A DNA stretch of 64,000 nt. Source: Tritrichomonas musculus. Taxonomy: Eukaryota; Parabasalia; Tritrichomonadida; Tritrichomonadidae. The notes below the pieces were generated by a model that did not search any database, had not been told where the DNA came from, and saw nothing but the letters and a program-made list of their open reading frames with translations. The position numbers and the translations under genes are program-made. The stretch spans positions 5,933,501 to 5,997,500 of the forward strand of contig JAPFFF010000004.1 of assembly GCA_039105265.1 (NCBI GenBank), read 5' to 3'. Of the stretch, positions 9,854 through 19,670 are shown piece after piece (position 1 is the first letter of the stretch; each line of letters opens with the position of its first letter).

Positions 9854-11179
9854 ATGGAAGCTAATATTTCTATTAAAGAAATGAAAGAAATCAACTCCAA
9901 GATTCTAAAGTATTTAGGATCAGAAGAAAATTGCGACTCAGAATTCCAAGCGTTAGTAAAACTTATTAAAGATTTCAATATTGAACAAAACAAATATAAA
10001 TTAAGTGAATTTATTCTTATACTTTCCCAAATATATCAATATCGATATCGCTCCATTTCTAAAGCAATCCGTGCTAAAGCTGAACAAATTTTATTATTTT
10101 TGAAAGATTCACTTCAGCAAACCTTTTCAAGCGAAGAACTCTATTATTTAGTGCGAAAAAGCAATATTATTGATTTCTTTTATACAAACAAAATGATAAA
10201 TATCACCCGAGAAATCACAATTGATTTGATAAGTATTAATAAGGAAGGCGATGTCATTGATTATTTTCAAAAAAAGAGCTCAAAAGAAAATTCCACTGAT
10301 GATCAAAATGAAGAAAAAGTAGATAAATCTGAATTAATTTTATCCAAAATAATAGAAAAAGATTTGATTGATGAATTTATTTCATTTACTGAAAAAAATA
10401 AAATTGATTTGTCAGCGTTAATAGACGATACAGACATTATGCGTATTATAAAATCAAATCCAATTGAATATGCATCATCTTGTAATTCAATAAAGATACT
10501 CAATTATTTGTTATCAAAAGATGTTGAATTATCACCGAAGATGTGGGAAGATGCAATTAGTTTCAATAATTTAGATTTGGTTAAAAAATTACATGATAAA
10601 AAAATTGAGTGCCCCACAGTGGTTTATGAAGAAGAAGAATGGACTGAAGGAACTTATGATGCATTATTCAGTAGAGCTATTCAAAGTCATAAAAATGAAA
10701 TAGCTAAATATTTACAAAAAAACTTTTTGAATGAAATTAATACTGATAATGATCTCTTATCATATATATTTAAATATCATAATTATGAGTTCATTCCTGA
10801 TGATTTGTCTATGATTGATAGACAAAAATTACTAACTTATGCTTGTAATTTTGGATATTCATTTATAATTGATCAGGTTTTGAATGAAATCGATGTTGCT
10901 TTATGCCAAGATTTATTATTTTTAGCAATTAATGGAAAAAATATTGATATTGTTCGAATACTTTTAAACAAACCAGGAATCGATGTTAATTATTCTAAAA
11001 TTGAAATTGAAGATTTTGGAGGCCATTATGAAAATAAAAGAACACCTTTATGTAGAGCTGTTGATTCAGGTGTTTGTGAAATTGTTAAACTTTTACTTTC
11101 TAACCCCAAAATTGACGTTAATAAACCAATTTTAATATTTATTTTTTTTATGAAAAAGACTATAGCTGGTTTGTTTTAA
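9854..11179 (+). CDS. Ankyrin-repeat protein, DUF3447 type (5' part)
   Basis: The first 441 codons of a trichomonad ankyrin protein. Residues 1-190 are the helical, charged N-terminus common in this family. Residues about 190-300 match the DUF3447 pattern (SNPIEYASSCNSIKILNYLL, then an HKNEIAKYLQKN segment). Classical ankyrin repeats begin near residue 320 (GKNIDIVRILLNKPGIDVN, TPLCRAVDSGVCEIVKLLLS). The last 15 or so residues, after KIDVNKP, are hydrophobic and AT-encoded and look like read-through into an insert rather than ankyrin. Ankyrin segments resume at about 11318. Function is presumably protein binding; no catalytic part. Whether the mature protein ends here is uncertain. Confidence 0.75.
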   Translation: MEANISIKEMKEINSKILKYLGSEENCDSEFQALVKLIKDFNIEQNKYKLSEFILILSQIYQYRYRSISKAIRAKAEQILLFLKDSLQQTFSSEELYYLVRKSNIIDFFYTNKMINITREITIDLISINKEGDVIDYFQKKSSKENSTDDQNEEKVDKSELILSKIIEKDLIDEFISFTEKNKIDLSALIDDTDIMRIIKSNPIEYASSCNSIKILNYLLSKDVELSPKMWEDAISFNNLDLVKKLHDKKIECPTVVYEEEEWTEGTYDALFSRAIQSHKNEIAKYLQKNFLNEINTDNDLLSYIFKYHNYEFIPDDLSMIDRQKLLTYACNFGYSFIIDQVLNEIDVALCQDLLFLAINGKNIDIVRILLNKPGIDVNYSKIEIEDFGGHYENKRTPLCRAVDSGVCEIVKLLLSNPKIDVNKPILIFIFFMKKTIAGLF

Positions 11180-12362
11180 ATACTATTAGATTTATGGAAT
11201 TTCAACATATTTTGTTAATTGCATTTTAATATGAATTTTTCAATGAAGTTTTTAAATTAATTATATTTTTAATCAAGTTTTATGATTTTGATTTTTAATG
11301 AAATTAATATTTTCAAATTTTACAAAGCTCCAATACATATAGCCGCATTTAATAAATATACTAATATTGCCAAAATTTTAATGTCACATCCAAATATTGA
11401 TATTAATTCAAAAGCAATTTTAAATATATTTTTGTTTTTTTATCAAGTTTGATTATGTTTTGTTTTTTTACTTGATTATCATCAAAATATTAAATGAAAT
11501 TTGGCTTAATTTTTTTTAATTGGATTCCATAATTTTTTATTTAATCAATGGAGTTTTTTTAATATTTATTTTTATTATGTTTTTGCTTTTAATTTGTTAA
11601 TTGTGCTCGATTAGAATCGATTTTTTTTTAATTGTTTTTAATACAATTTCAATTTATTTTTTATTTCATTTGATTCTTAAAGTTTTTATCACATTTGATA
11701 TAGTATCTTCAATAAAATTACAAAGATTTATTTTAATATAATTTTTCTTTTTCCTTTAAAAATAATATTTGAACTAAATCATTGTTTATGATATTTTCAA
11801 TTCAATTTAACAAAATTTATAATTTTTCAATTTTAAATGATGTTACTTTATTTTTTTCAAAAAACAGCATTCAGTATTGCCGTTGATACTACAGATTTAG
11901 AAATGATAAATCTTTTCTTGTCGAATCCAAATGTTGATGTTAATAATATCTTCATTTAAATCTTATATTTTTTTCATGATATTTTAATTAATTATTTAAA
12001 TCGCATTTCACATGTCACTTCAACAGACATTGATGGAATTTAATATTATTAAATTTTATATCATTTTGCTATAAATATTTAATCATATTCAAATTCTCTT
12101 TATTTTTTTGAAGTTTTAAAAAATATTATAATTTTAATAGAATTTTAAAAAACATTCTTTTAATTTAACTCCTTTAATTAGCGCAGTTTACAAAAATAAT
12201 GTCGAAATTGTTCGCTGCCTGTTAAAATGCCCAAAGATTCGCATCAATATAAAGGGACACCTTATTATTGACCCATGCAATTATGCACTAAAAAGGAAAT
12301 TTCTTGATATGGCTAAGATTTTATTAGAGGATCCAAGAAGTAATGAATCATATTCAACTTAA
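11180..12362 (+). pseudogene. Separated ankyrin segments of the same gene
   Basis: Three further ankyrin pieces lie downstream on the same strand, each preceded by AT-rich, non-coding DNA: about 11318-11420 (APIHIAAFNKYTNIAKILMS), about 11870-11950 (AFSIAVDTTDLEMINLFLSN) and about 12170-12362 (TPLISAVYKNNVEIVRCLLK, ending in a stop). Insert lengths are roughly 200, 450 and 220 bases. Each insert begins just after the D-V/I-N of one repeat and ends just before the TPLxxA-like start of the next. Clean GT...AG borders are not evident, so these may be decaying gene pieces or unusual introns. Confidence 0.6.
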
Positions 12363-13854
12363 ATAAATAAATTCAACTTAAATAAGTGTATACACATTTT
12401 TTTTCTATTTTTATATCATATTTCTTTTGAATGATAATATTATGAGAAGCTCAAAAGCATAAAACTGTGAAGAAAATTATGAAGTGATTTGTCCGAAATC
12501 GAAATTGATTGAATGATCGACATGATTTCCACATAAAAAATATATGAAAGCGATAAGTAAAAGTGATGATGATGATAATGGAAACGATTATAATCACAAA
12601 GACTTCAATGAAACGAATATCAGTGTTGATCGTTTTAACGCACTTCCATTGAGATTCCAAAAATCATTTGTTTCAGAATACATCACAGAAATTTAATGGA
12701 GAAATGATGTTAATCAAAGATCTTTTGGATTATTTATTGAAAATTCATTAAATCGATCAACTCAATTGAAAATGTAGAATTCGAATGAAATCAGGTTCTT
12801 TGAGTTTTGGTGGGGAAAATGTAGTCATGAGATTGTATTAACCATAGATAAGCCGATTTCCTTCGGAAAATTGCTGATTTGAGCTTAATAATTGATAGAA
12901 AACTTGTTCAAATCCTAAAAAAATAATGAAACTTTTTGAGAAAAAGTGAAGTGCTACTGAGTTTTTGGTTTCAGTTTATATTATTCAGAAAAAAATATTT
13001 TTTTTACTAAAATGCCAGATTGGGCTTGACTTTTTCGATAAAGTTAAATAAATATTTACAAATAATATCATAATAAAAAAAAAGAAAGATAATCTTAAAG
13101 ATTTAATTTATAAAAATAATTCAACAAATAAAAGAAAAATTATATCTATGATATATACTAGTTGATGAAAAATGCTTTTCTTGCTTTTAATATTGCGGAT
13201 TTCTTAAATTCGAGTGATTAAAAAAGATATCATGTAATTCAAAAAACACCTTCGAAAAGTTTATAGAAATTTTGATTTAGGTGCTCCTAAAATCAAGCAC
13301 AGATACTTTTTTTAAACAAAATATCTAATTTTCTAGACTTTATAATAAAAAATAGAAAGAAAGTGACTTCTGAAAAAGTTCTGAAATAATAAACGTACGT
13401 GGAATATATTTAACATTTTTTTGTCTTCTGTTTATTTCTTGGTAGTTTTATTGATATATATTAATATAAAAATATATATATTGTCTTAAAATTATAATGA
13501 GACGATATGGTCCCTTTTGCTACTAGCAGATTACATTATTCCTATTAAATATATGTTTTTTCCTCTTTTTACATTTATTTTTTTGATATCTCTCCGTAGT
13601 AACAATGCCATATATTTATGCATAGAAAACAATGAAATGAGTTTAAAAGTCGCAAAATGTTTATTTAACGATTTTTCATTCAATTTTTGAATGATTATTC
13701 TACGAAAACTGGTGGGTGAACTCTTGATTAAATGATTAATATTTATTCTATACCAATCAAATAATATGTGATTAAAATATTGGAGAATAATTCAGGCTAA
13801 ATATTTATTTGTCTATCAAAGCAATTATAAATCCTGCTAACAGGATTTCAAACG
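12363..13854. other. Intergenic region with a possible coding relic
   Basis: Mostly AT-rich. Around 12540-12695 plus-strand codons read as plausible protein (SDDDDNGNDYNHKDFNETN and the following residues up to a stop), a faint gene relic with no recognised family. Nothing else is supportable. Confidence 0.35.
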
Positions 13855-16800
13855 TCAAAATAATTCAATATTTTGGCCGCTACGAACATAAATAACAAAA
13901 TTTCCAGGCGAAACTGAGAAAAAAGAAATCCTAGAAATTCGAATCTCTTTAACATTTGGAAATGAAACAACAAGAAGATTTTGTGACAAATCAAAGCAAT
14001 TCTGATCAATATATATAGAATCACTAAGAAATTCAACTGATTTCAAACACATGCAGTAATAAAAGTTTTTTTTCCCTATCATTTTTACTTTTGGCGGAAT
14101 CACAATTGATTTTATCATCAAATTTGATAAAGCTTCATTTTGAATGACTTCAAGTTGAGAATTATCTTCAAATCTGATGGTTGAAAGCTTTCGACATTGT
14201 TGAAATGAACTTGAACTGAGATTTCGAATAAAATTAGGAATATTAATGTGTTCAATGTCTCGGCGACAATAAATTAGTTCTGAAAACTCACTCTTATTAT
14301 TATTATAATCATTTCTGATTTTCTGAAGAAGTAATTCTTTATTGTAATAAATAAAGTGTTCATTATCGTTATTGATGTCAATGTGTGTGATTTTAGTCGA
14401 ATATTTGAAAATGTTACCTGTCAGTCCTTTAACTTCGTATCGAAAAATAGGAATCTTTAGATATTCAATTGATGAATTTGAAAAGATGTTTTCGCCAACT
14501 TCTTCAAGTTCTGATTGATCTTCAAAAATAACTTTTTTGAGTTGATTACATGATGTGAATATGTTGTTACAAATGGCTCTCACGCTTGCAGGAATGAACA
14601 TCTCTTCAATCGAAGTTGAAGCGAATGCAAAATTACCAATTTTTGTCAGTTTTGAATTTGGAGCAAAAGAGATCGATTTCAAAGAAAAGCAATAGGAAAA
14701 AGCACGTTCTTCGATTGACAAAACACTGGCTGGAATCACAATACTTTCAAGAGATGATTCAGAGAAAGCGAATTCTCCAATAAATTGGAGTTTTGAATTC
14801 TCTTGAAATGAAATATTCGTCATTTTTTGACATCCAAAAAATGAATAACTTGAAATTCTTGTTACAAATGATGGAACAGTTGGATCCTCTATTTTCTGAA
14901 TTGCAAGAACAAGTTGGTCATAGTTCTCATTACTTTCATCTGATCGAAAGAGCAAAAAGTTATCTTCAATAAACAAAAAGTGCTTGTTTTCAGGTGCTAC
15001 TACAATTTTTCTCAATAGAGGAAGTTTATTAAAAGCTCCTTCTTCAAAATCATGAAAATTAGGAGGCAACGAAATAACTTCAACTGAAGAATATGCAAAA
15101 GCTTCATTACAAATGAACTCGAGTTTTGAATTTGGCTCAAATTCAATTGACTCGATGTTCCTACAAATACAAATTGAATGCTTTTCTAACTTCCTCAAAT
15201 TTGAAGGCAAAATGATTTTGCTAATTCCAGTCTCAGAAAATGAACAACCTTCAAGAATTGAGAGTTGTGAATTTGGTGAAAATTCAATATTCAAATTTCC
15301 ACATTTATAAAAAGCAAACTTTTGCATTTCATTCACACTTGAAGGAATCGTGATTTTAGTCAATGATGAATACATGAATGCCGATTCACTAATAATTTTA
15401 AGATTTGAATCTTCAGAAAATTGAATTGTATTCAATTTCTGACACCAAGAAAAAGCACGTTTTCCAATTTTTGTCACTGACGATGGAATTGCGATGAATT
15501 GAATCGATGAATGAAAGAACAATTCATCTTCTAAAAGTGACAAATTAGAAACTAATGAAAAATCAACAGTTTTAAGCAATTTGCAACGTGAAAACGCATG
15601 CTTTTCAATGTTGTTGCAAGAAGAAGGAATTTTCATCGTCTTAATATTTGACCTAGAAAAAGCTCCTTCACAAATTGACTTCAATTCTGAGTTCTCTGAA
15701 AATTCAATTGATTTTAAATTGTAGCATTTTTTAAACGCAAATTTGCCAATGATTTTAATTCCATCCGGAATTGAAATCGTTTTAAGTGCCGAATTAGAGA
15801 ACAATAAGTCACTGATTGTTGTGAGATTTGAATTTGATTCAAATTCAACATACTTGAGATTCCTACAGAATGAAAAAGCGCCTTCTTCAATGCAAGCGAC
15901 TGTTGATGGAATGAAGACATTCAAAATGGAAGTGTATGCAAAGGCTTCTTTTTCAATTTTTGTAAGTTTTGAAGTTGAATGTAATTCAATTTTCTGAAGG
16001 TTTTTGCACATATAAAATGCACGTCTGACAATGCATTCAACACTCATTGGAATTGAAATCGATTCAATTTGAGTGTATGAGAAAGCATTCTGGCCAATTG
16101 ATGCAAGTCTCGAGTCAGGTAAAAAAGCAACTGACTGAAGAAGATCGCATTTATGGAATGCAAAGTCGTGAATTGTATGAACACTCGATGGAATCGAAAA
16201 ACTCGAAACAGCTGAGCCTACAAATGCATAATCGCCAATGACTTCAAGTTGAGAATTATCTTCAAATCTGATGGTTGAAAGTTCTCGACATTGTTGAAAT
16301 GAACTTGAACTGAGATTTCGAATAAAATTAGGAATATTAATGTGTTCAATGTCTCGGCGACAATAAATTAGTTCTGAAAACTCACTCTTATTATAATTAT
16401 TATTATTTCTGATTTTCTGAAGAAGAAGTTCTTTATTATAATAAATAAAGCGTTCATTATCGTTATTGATGTCAATGTGTGTGATTTTAGTCGAATATTT
16501 GAAAATGTTACCTGTCAGTCCTTTAACTTCGTATCGAAAAATAGGAATCTTTAGATATTCAATCGATGAATTTGAAAAGATGTTTTCGCCAACTTCTTCA
16601 AGTTCTGATTGATCTTCAAAAATAACTTTTTTGAGTTGATTACATGATGTGAATATGTTGTTACAAATGACTCTCACGCTTGCAGGAATGAACATCTCTT
16701 CAATCGAAGTTGAAGCGAATGCAAAATTGCCAATTTTTGTCAGTTTTGAATTTTCGTTGAATCGAATTGTTCTCAAATTGCAGCACTTGTAAAAGGCCAA

Positions 16801-17901
16801 ATCACCAATAACTTCAACACTCGATGGAATCGAAATGCACGTGATTGATGATTGCGAAAAAGCTCCCTTTTTGATTGAATGGATGACTGAATCAGCAGGG
16901 AAAAAAACTGACTTAAGTTTCTTACACATTGAAAAAGCTTTCTCTTCAATATTTTCAATTTTTGAAGGCAAAATAATTTTTTCAATAGAAGAATTTGAGA
17001 ACGAACCGACTCCAATTGAATTGACCTCACAATTTTCAGAGAATTCAAACTTTTTGATTCTTTTACAAAGAGAAAAAGCAAACGAACTTATTCTCTTGAT
17101 ATTGGCAGGAATTGTTACACATTCTACATCACGACAAGCGAAAATAAGAGTGTCAAAAAGTGACGATTTGCTTCTTCCAACAATTAATTTTTGTTCTTTG
17201 TCAAGAAAAGCGAAATTTTTGTTCTTTTTTGACAGTTCAACGGTTATTAAATTAGGCGTTTTATGACACCAGCCCTCCTCAAGCTCGCTGACATTTTTTG
17301 GAATGAAAATTGATTTTATTGTTGAATTTGAAAAGGAATTTTTTTCAATTGTTTGCAATTCTGAATCCTCTGAAAAAGTTACTGATCTAAGTGTTTGGCA
17401 ATTGCTGAACGAAAATGATTTGATCCGTTTTATATGGGAAGGAATCGATATGCTAATGATTCTTTTTGAGGCAAAAAGAAGAGAATCATATATGTCACTT
17501 TTTGGATTGGTTTTACCAGCAATTATTTTATCAATAGTTTGATAGTTTTGGTTATCTGGAGAAATAGTTATGCGGGCTAATTTTGGAGTCCCATAACACC
17601 ATCCTTCTTTAAGATCGGCAACTTTGGGCGGAAAATTTATAAAATTGAGCGCCGAATCTGAAAAAGCTTCTGATTCAATTGAATATACTTCTGAATCTTG
17701 AGGGAATTTTATTGTTAAAATCCTATGATTATTCTTAAATGATTTTTCGGCGATGCTCGTAATAATATATTCAACTGATTCAAATGTGATTGATCGAGGA
17801 ATAGTAATATTGCCAGATGCTTTTGGTGAATAAACAACTTTTGCAGTAGAGTCACTTTTATTCAATTGCAAGCATAAACTATCTTTTTGAGTAAACAACA
17901 T
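13855..17901 (-). CDS. BspA-like leucine-rich repeat protein
   Basis: About 1348 residues of TpLRR/LRR_5 repeats of some 23 residues, with the recurring theme AFxxSSIxxIxIPSSVxxI and CxxLKxIxF. Such proteins are a large trichomonad family, some at the cell surface and linked to host or bacterial adhesion. The same frame is open upstream to 17949, but no ATG occurs there; the first ATG is at 17901 and an initiator-like TCATT lies 18 bases before it, so I place the start there. I see no signal peptide and no C-terminal membrane segment, so location is uncertain. Four larger GWC/FxxREDIE-like modules interrupt the LRRs, as in the gene at 55413. It contains a 517-bp internal duplication. Confidence 0.88.
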   Translation of the reverse strand: MLFTQKDSLCLQLNKSDSTAKVVYSPKASGNITIPRSITFESVEYIITSIAEKSFKNNHRILTIKFPQDSEVYSIESEAFSDSALNFINFPPKVADLKEGWCYGTPKLARITISPDNQNYQTIDKIIAGKTNPKSDIYDSLLFASKRIISISIPSHIKRIKSFSFSNCQTLRSVTFSEDSELQTIEKNSFSNSTIKSIFIPKNVSELEEGWCHKTPNLITVELSKKNKNFAFLDKEQKLIVGRSKSSLFDTLIFACRDVECVTIPANIKRISSFAFSLCKRIKKFEFSENCEVNSIGVGSFSNSSIEKIILPSKIENIEEKAFSMCKKLKSVFFPADSVIHSIKKGAFSQSSITCISIPSSVEVIGDLAFYKCCNLRTIRFNENSKLTKIGNFAFASTSIEEMFIPASVRVICNNIFTSCNQLKKVIFEDQSELEEVGENIFSNSSIEYLKIPIFRYEVKGLTGNIFKYSTKITHIDINNDNERFIYYNKELLLQKIRNNNNYNKSEFSELIYCRRDIEHINIPNFIRNLSSSSFQQCRELSTIRFEDNSQLEVIGDYAFVGSAVSSFSIPSSVHTIHDFAFHKCDLLQSVAFLPDSRLASIGQNAFSYTQIESISIPMSVECIVRRAFYMCKNLQKIELHSTSKLTKIEKEAFAYTSILNVFIPSTVACIEEGAFSFCRNLKYVEFESNSNLTTISDLLFSNSALKTISIPDGIKIIGKFAFKKCYNLKSIEFSENSELKSICEGAFSRSNIKTMKIPSSCNNIEKHAFSRCKLLKTVDFSLVSNLSLLEDELFFHSSIQFIAIPSSVTKIGKRAFSWCQKLNTIQFSEDSNLKIISESAFMYSSLTKITIPSSVNEMQKFAFYKCGNLNIEFSPNSQLSILEGCSFSETGISKIILPSNLRKLEKHSICICRNIESIEFEPNSKLEFICNEAFAYSSVEVISLPPNFHDFEEGAFNKLPLLRKIVVAPENKHFLFIEDNFLLFRSDESNENYDQLVLAIQKIEDPTVPSFVTRISSYSFFGCQKMTNISFQENSKLQFIGEFAFSESSLESIVIPASVLSIEERAFSYCFSLKSISFAPNSKLTKIGNFAFASTSIEEMFIPASVRAICNNIFTSCNQLKKVIFEDQSELEEVGENIFSNSSIEYLKIPIFRYEVKGLTGNIFKYSTKITHIDINNDNEHFIYYNKELLLQKIRNDYNNNKSEFSELIYCRRDIEHINIPNFIRNLSSSSFQQCRKLSTIRFEDNSQLEVIQNEALSNLMIKSIVIPPKVKMIGKKNFYYCMCLKSVEFLSDSIYIDQNCFDLSQNLLVVSFPNVKEIRISRISFFSVSPGNFVIYVRSGQNIELF
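14143..14659 (-). repeat. Internal 517-bp duplication, C-terminal copy
   Basis: Nearly identical to 16237-16753 and exactly the same length, 2094 bases (698 codons) apart. Flanking sequence diverges abruptly at both ends. It encodes about 172 residues of LRR plus a spacer module. Confidence 0.95.
16237..16753 (-). repeat. Internal 517-bp duplication, N-terminal copy
   Basis: Partner of 14143-14659. The two differ at a small number of bases, including a reshuffled TTATTATTATAAT tract of unchanged length, while neighbouring LRRs are far more diverged. This points to a recent duplication or gene conversion. Confidence 0.95.
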
Positions 17902-17915
17902 ATATTTAATTTTTT

Positions 17916-17921
17916 CAATGA
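17916..17921 (-). promoter_or_regulatory. Trichomonad initiator (Inr)-like element
   Basis: TCATTG on the minus strand, with its A at 17919, 18 bases before the ATG at 17901. Trichomonad Inr elements (TCA, then C/T, then A/T) mark transcription starts close to start codons, so this supports the chosen start. Confidence 0.55.
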
Positions 17922-17998
17922 GTTCTTTCAAATTTTTTAGAATTCGCAAATTATCACTTAATTTTATTTAATAATGATTAATATCAATAAATAATGAG

Positions 17999-18077
17999 GT
18001 TGTTTGGCCGAGTGGTCTAAGGCGCTAGTTTAAGGCACTGGTCCGAGAGGGCGTGGGTTCGAACCCCACAGCAACCA
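17999..18077 (+). tRNA. tRNA-Leu(AAG)
   Basis: Acceptor GGTTGTT with AGCAACC and discriminator A; D-arm GCC...GGC; anticodon stem CTAGT/ACTGG around TTAAGGC (anticodon AAG); a long variable arm as in type II tRNAs; T-arm GTGGG/CCCAC with loop TTCGAAC. No intron. It lies about 100 bases upstream of, and divergent from, the BspA-like gene. Confidence 0.95.
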
Positions 18078-18083
18078 TTTTTT
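18078..18083 (+). terminator. RNA polymerase III terminator of tRNA-Leu
   Basis: Six T residues directly after the tRNA 3' end. Confidence 0.8.
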
Positions 18084-19588
18084 GATATTTTTGTTATTAT
18101 TTCTTATAGTTTATATTTTTTTTACAAGCAAACAAAAAACACTTGGACGAATAGGTCATAAGATCACAAAAGTCATGAATTATCAATAAAGAATTCATGA
18201 TTAGTTTAAAAAAATAGTCCCAAAAGTCATGAATAAAAAATTCATGATTGAAGTTTACGAACTGGTTTTCATTTTCCCGTACAATTCAAAAAATTGAATG
18301 TAATTCAAACATATCCTTATAATATGTATGATACATATTATAAATTTTCTATGAAATTGAATGATACATATCCTTATATTTGCGTTTGCAATGAAAAATA
18401 AAACTTATTATAAGGATATGTTTTGATATTTTTTAATATCCTTATATTAGCCTTTGCAATGAAATATATGATTATAAATAGTAATGAAAAACTAATTATT
18501 TTTCATATTATATTTTTTTTTTTTTTTTTTCTCGCCTCATGTGTATGAGTGGCGGCTTTTCGATAATTTCTTGATTGGCAAATTTTGATAATTGATGAAA
18601 ATTGAGGATTTTCGTATATTGTTGGAATTTTACGAATTAAAAAAAAATAACTTTAAAAAATAGGTTGAAAATCAGTGAATGCTGAGAATTGGCAATACTT
18701 AGTAGGCATTCATTATAATAAAATGTGTGAAATTTGGTTATAAAAAAAAAAAAAGATCAATTGGAATGGAATTTGAACATTGCTATCTTTTAACTGAATT
18801 TGATCGTATTTAATTGTTCAAAAAAAGTCTACCGAATATTTAATCATATTTTTCAATTTTTCCTTTTATTTTTTGATTCAATTAATTAATAATCTAACAA
18901 AAGCATTTGCTGATCAGAAACAAAATAGTATTTTCTTTTTTTAAATGTATTCTAAAAATTCAAAAATGTTGTACCAATGCATTTAATGCTTGAATAGTAT
19001 AAAATTCAAGCAATTGATGCCAATTTTGAAGAATTAGAAGGGAATATTTTTTTTATCAAATAAAAATAAATATTAATTATACATATACAAATAAATATTC
19101 TATTTATATCCTATATTCCAATGTAATACTATTTATTGTTTTTTAAAATATCTTTCAAAATATAATTTTTTGAATACTCAATAATAAAAATTAGAATACT
19201 AATATTTTAATATGAAATATATACTTTGCTTTTTAATTTCTTTATTAATATATAAAAATTATATTATTCATTAATAATTCATATAAATCAAATAATATAG
19301 AATAAATATTAAATTAAAATAATCTAAAAAATTTTTATTTTTTCTGTTTATTCAATTTGATTATTTCAAATATTATCATAAATAATTTATTAATAAAAAT
19401 ATTAAATTGTTTATATGATATAAATAATATTGATAAATAAAAAATTTTAATGATTCTATTCGGCCACTTTTTGGGTCTATTAAATTGAATGTTTAGCAAC
19501 GGAATGACGACTCAAAAAGAGACCACTAGAATTGAAAATTTGAATTGATTTTAGTTTTGTGAGTATAAAATTTTCAGAAAATTTTCAG
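18084..19588. other. Intergenic region with short repeats
   Basis: Two copies of a roughly 48-bp segment (containing AAAAGTCATGAAT and AATTCATGATT) lie at about 18165-18260. ACATATCCTTATAAT at about 18310 is inverted near 18406, and TCCTTATATT...GCAATGAAA is directly repeated near 18370 and 18440. The rest is AT-rich with T/A runs; no gene seen. Confidence 0.6.
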
Positions 19589-19658
19589 AAAATTTGAGAG
19601 GAATGAATATAAATGTTCTCATAAATTTTTTTTTTTATTATCATTCCTCTCAAATTTT
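19589..19658. promoter_or_regulatory. 18-bp palindrome with Inr just before the surface-protein gene
   Basis: AAAATTTGAGAGGAATGA (19589-19606) is perfectly inverted at 19641-19658 around a 34-base loop. The right arm contains TCATTCC, an initiator-like motif with its A at 19643, 28 bases before the ATG at 19671. The palindrome could be regulatory or a transposon trace. Confidence 0.5.
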
Positions 19659-19670
19659 TTTTTTTGTAAA

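Noticed and set aside
12451-12660. Minus-strand frame of 69 codons
   Set aside because: Hydrophobic and low-complexity; the opposite strand reads more like a coding relic.
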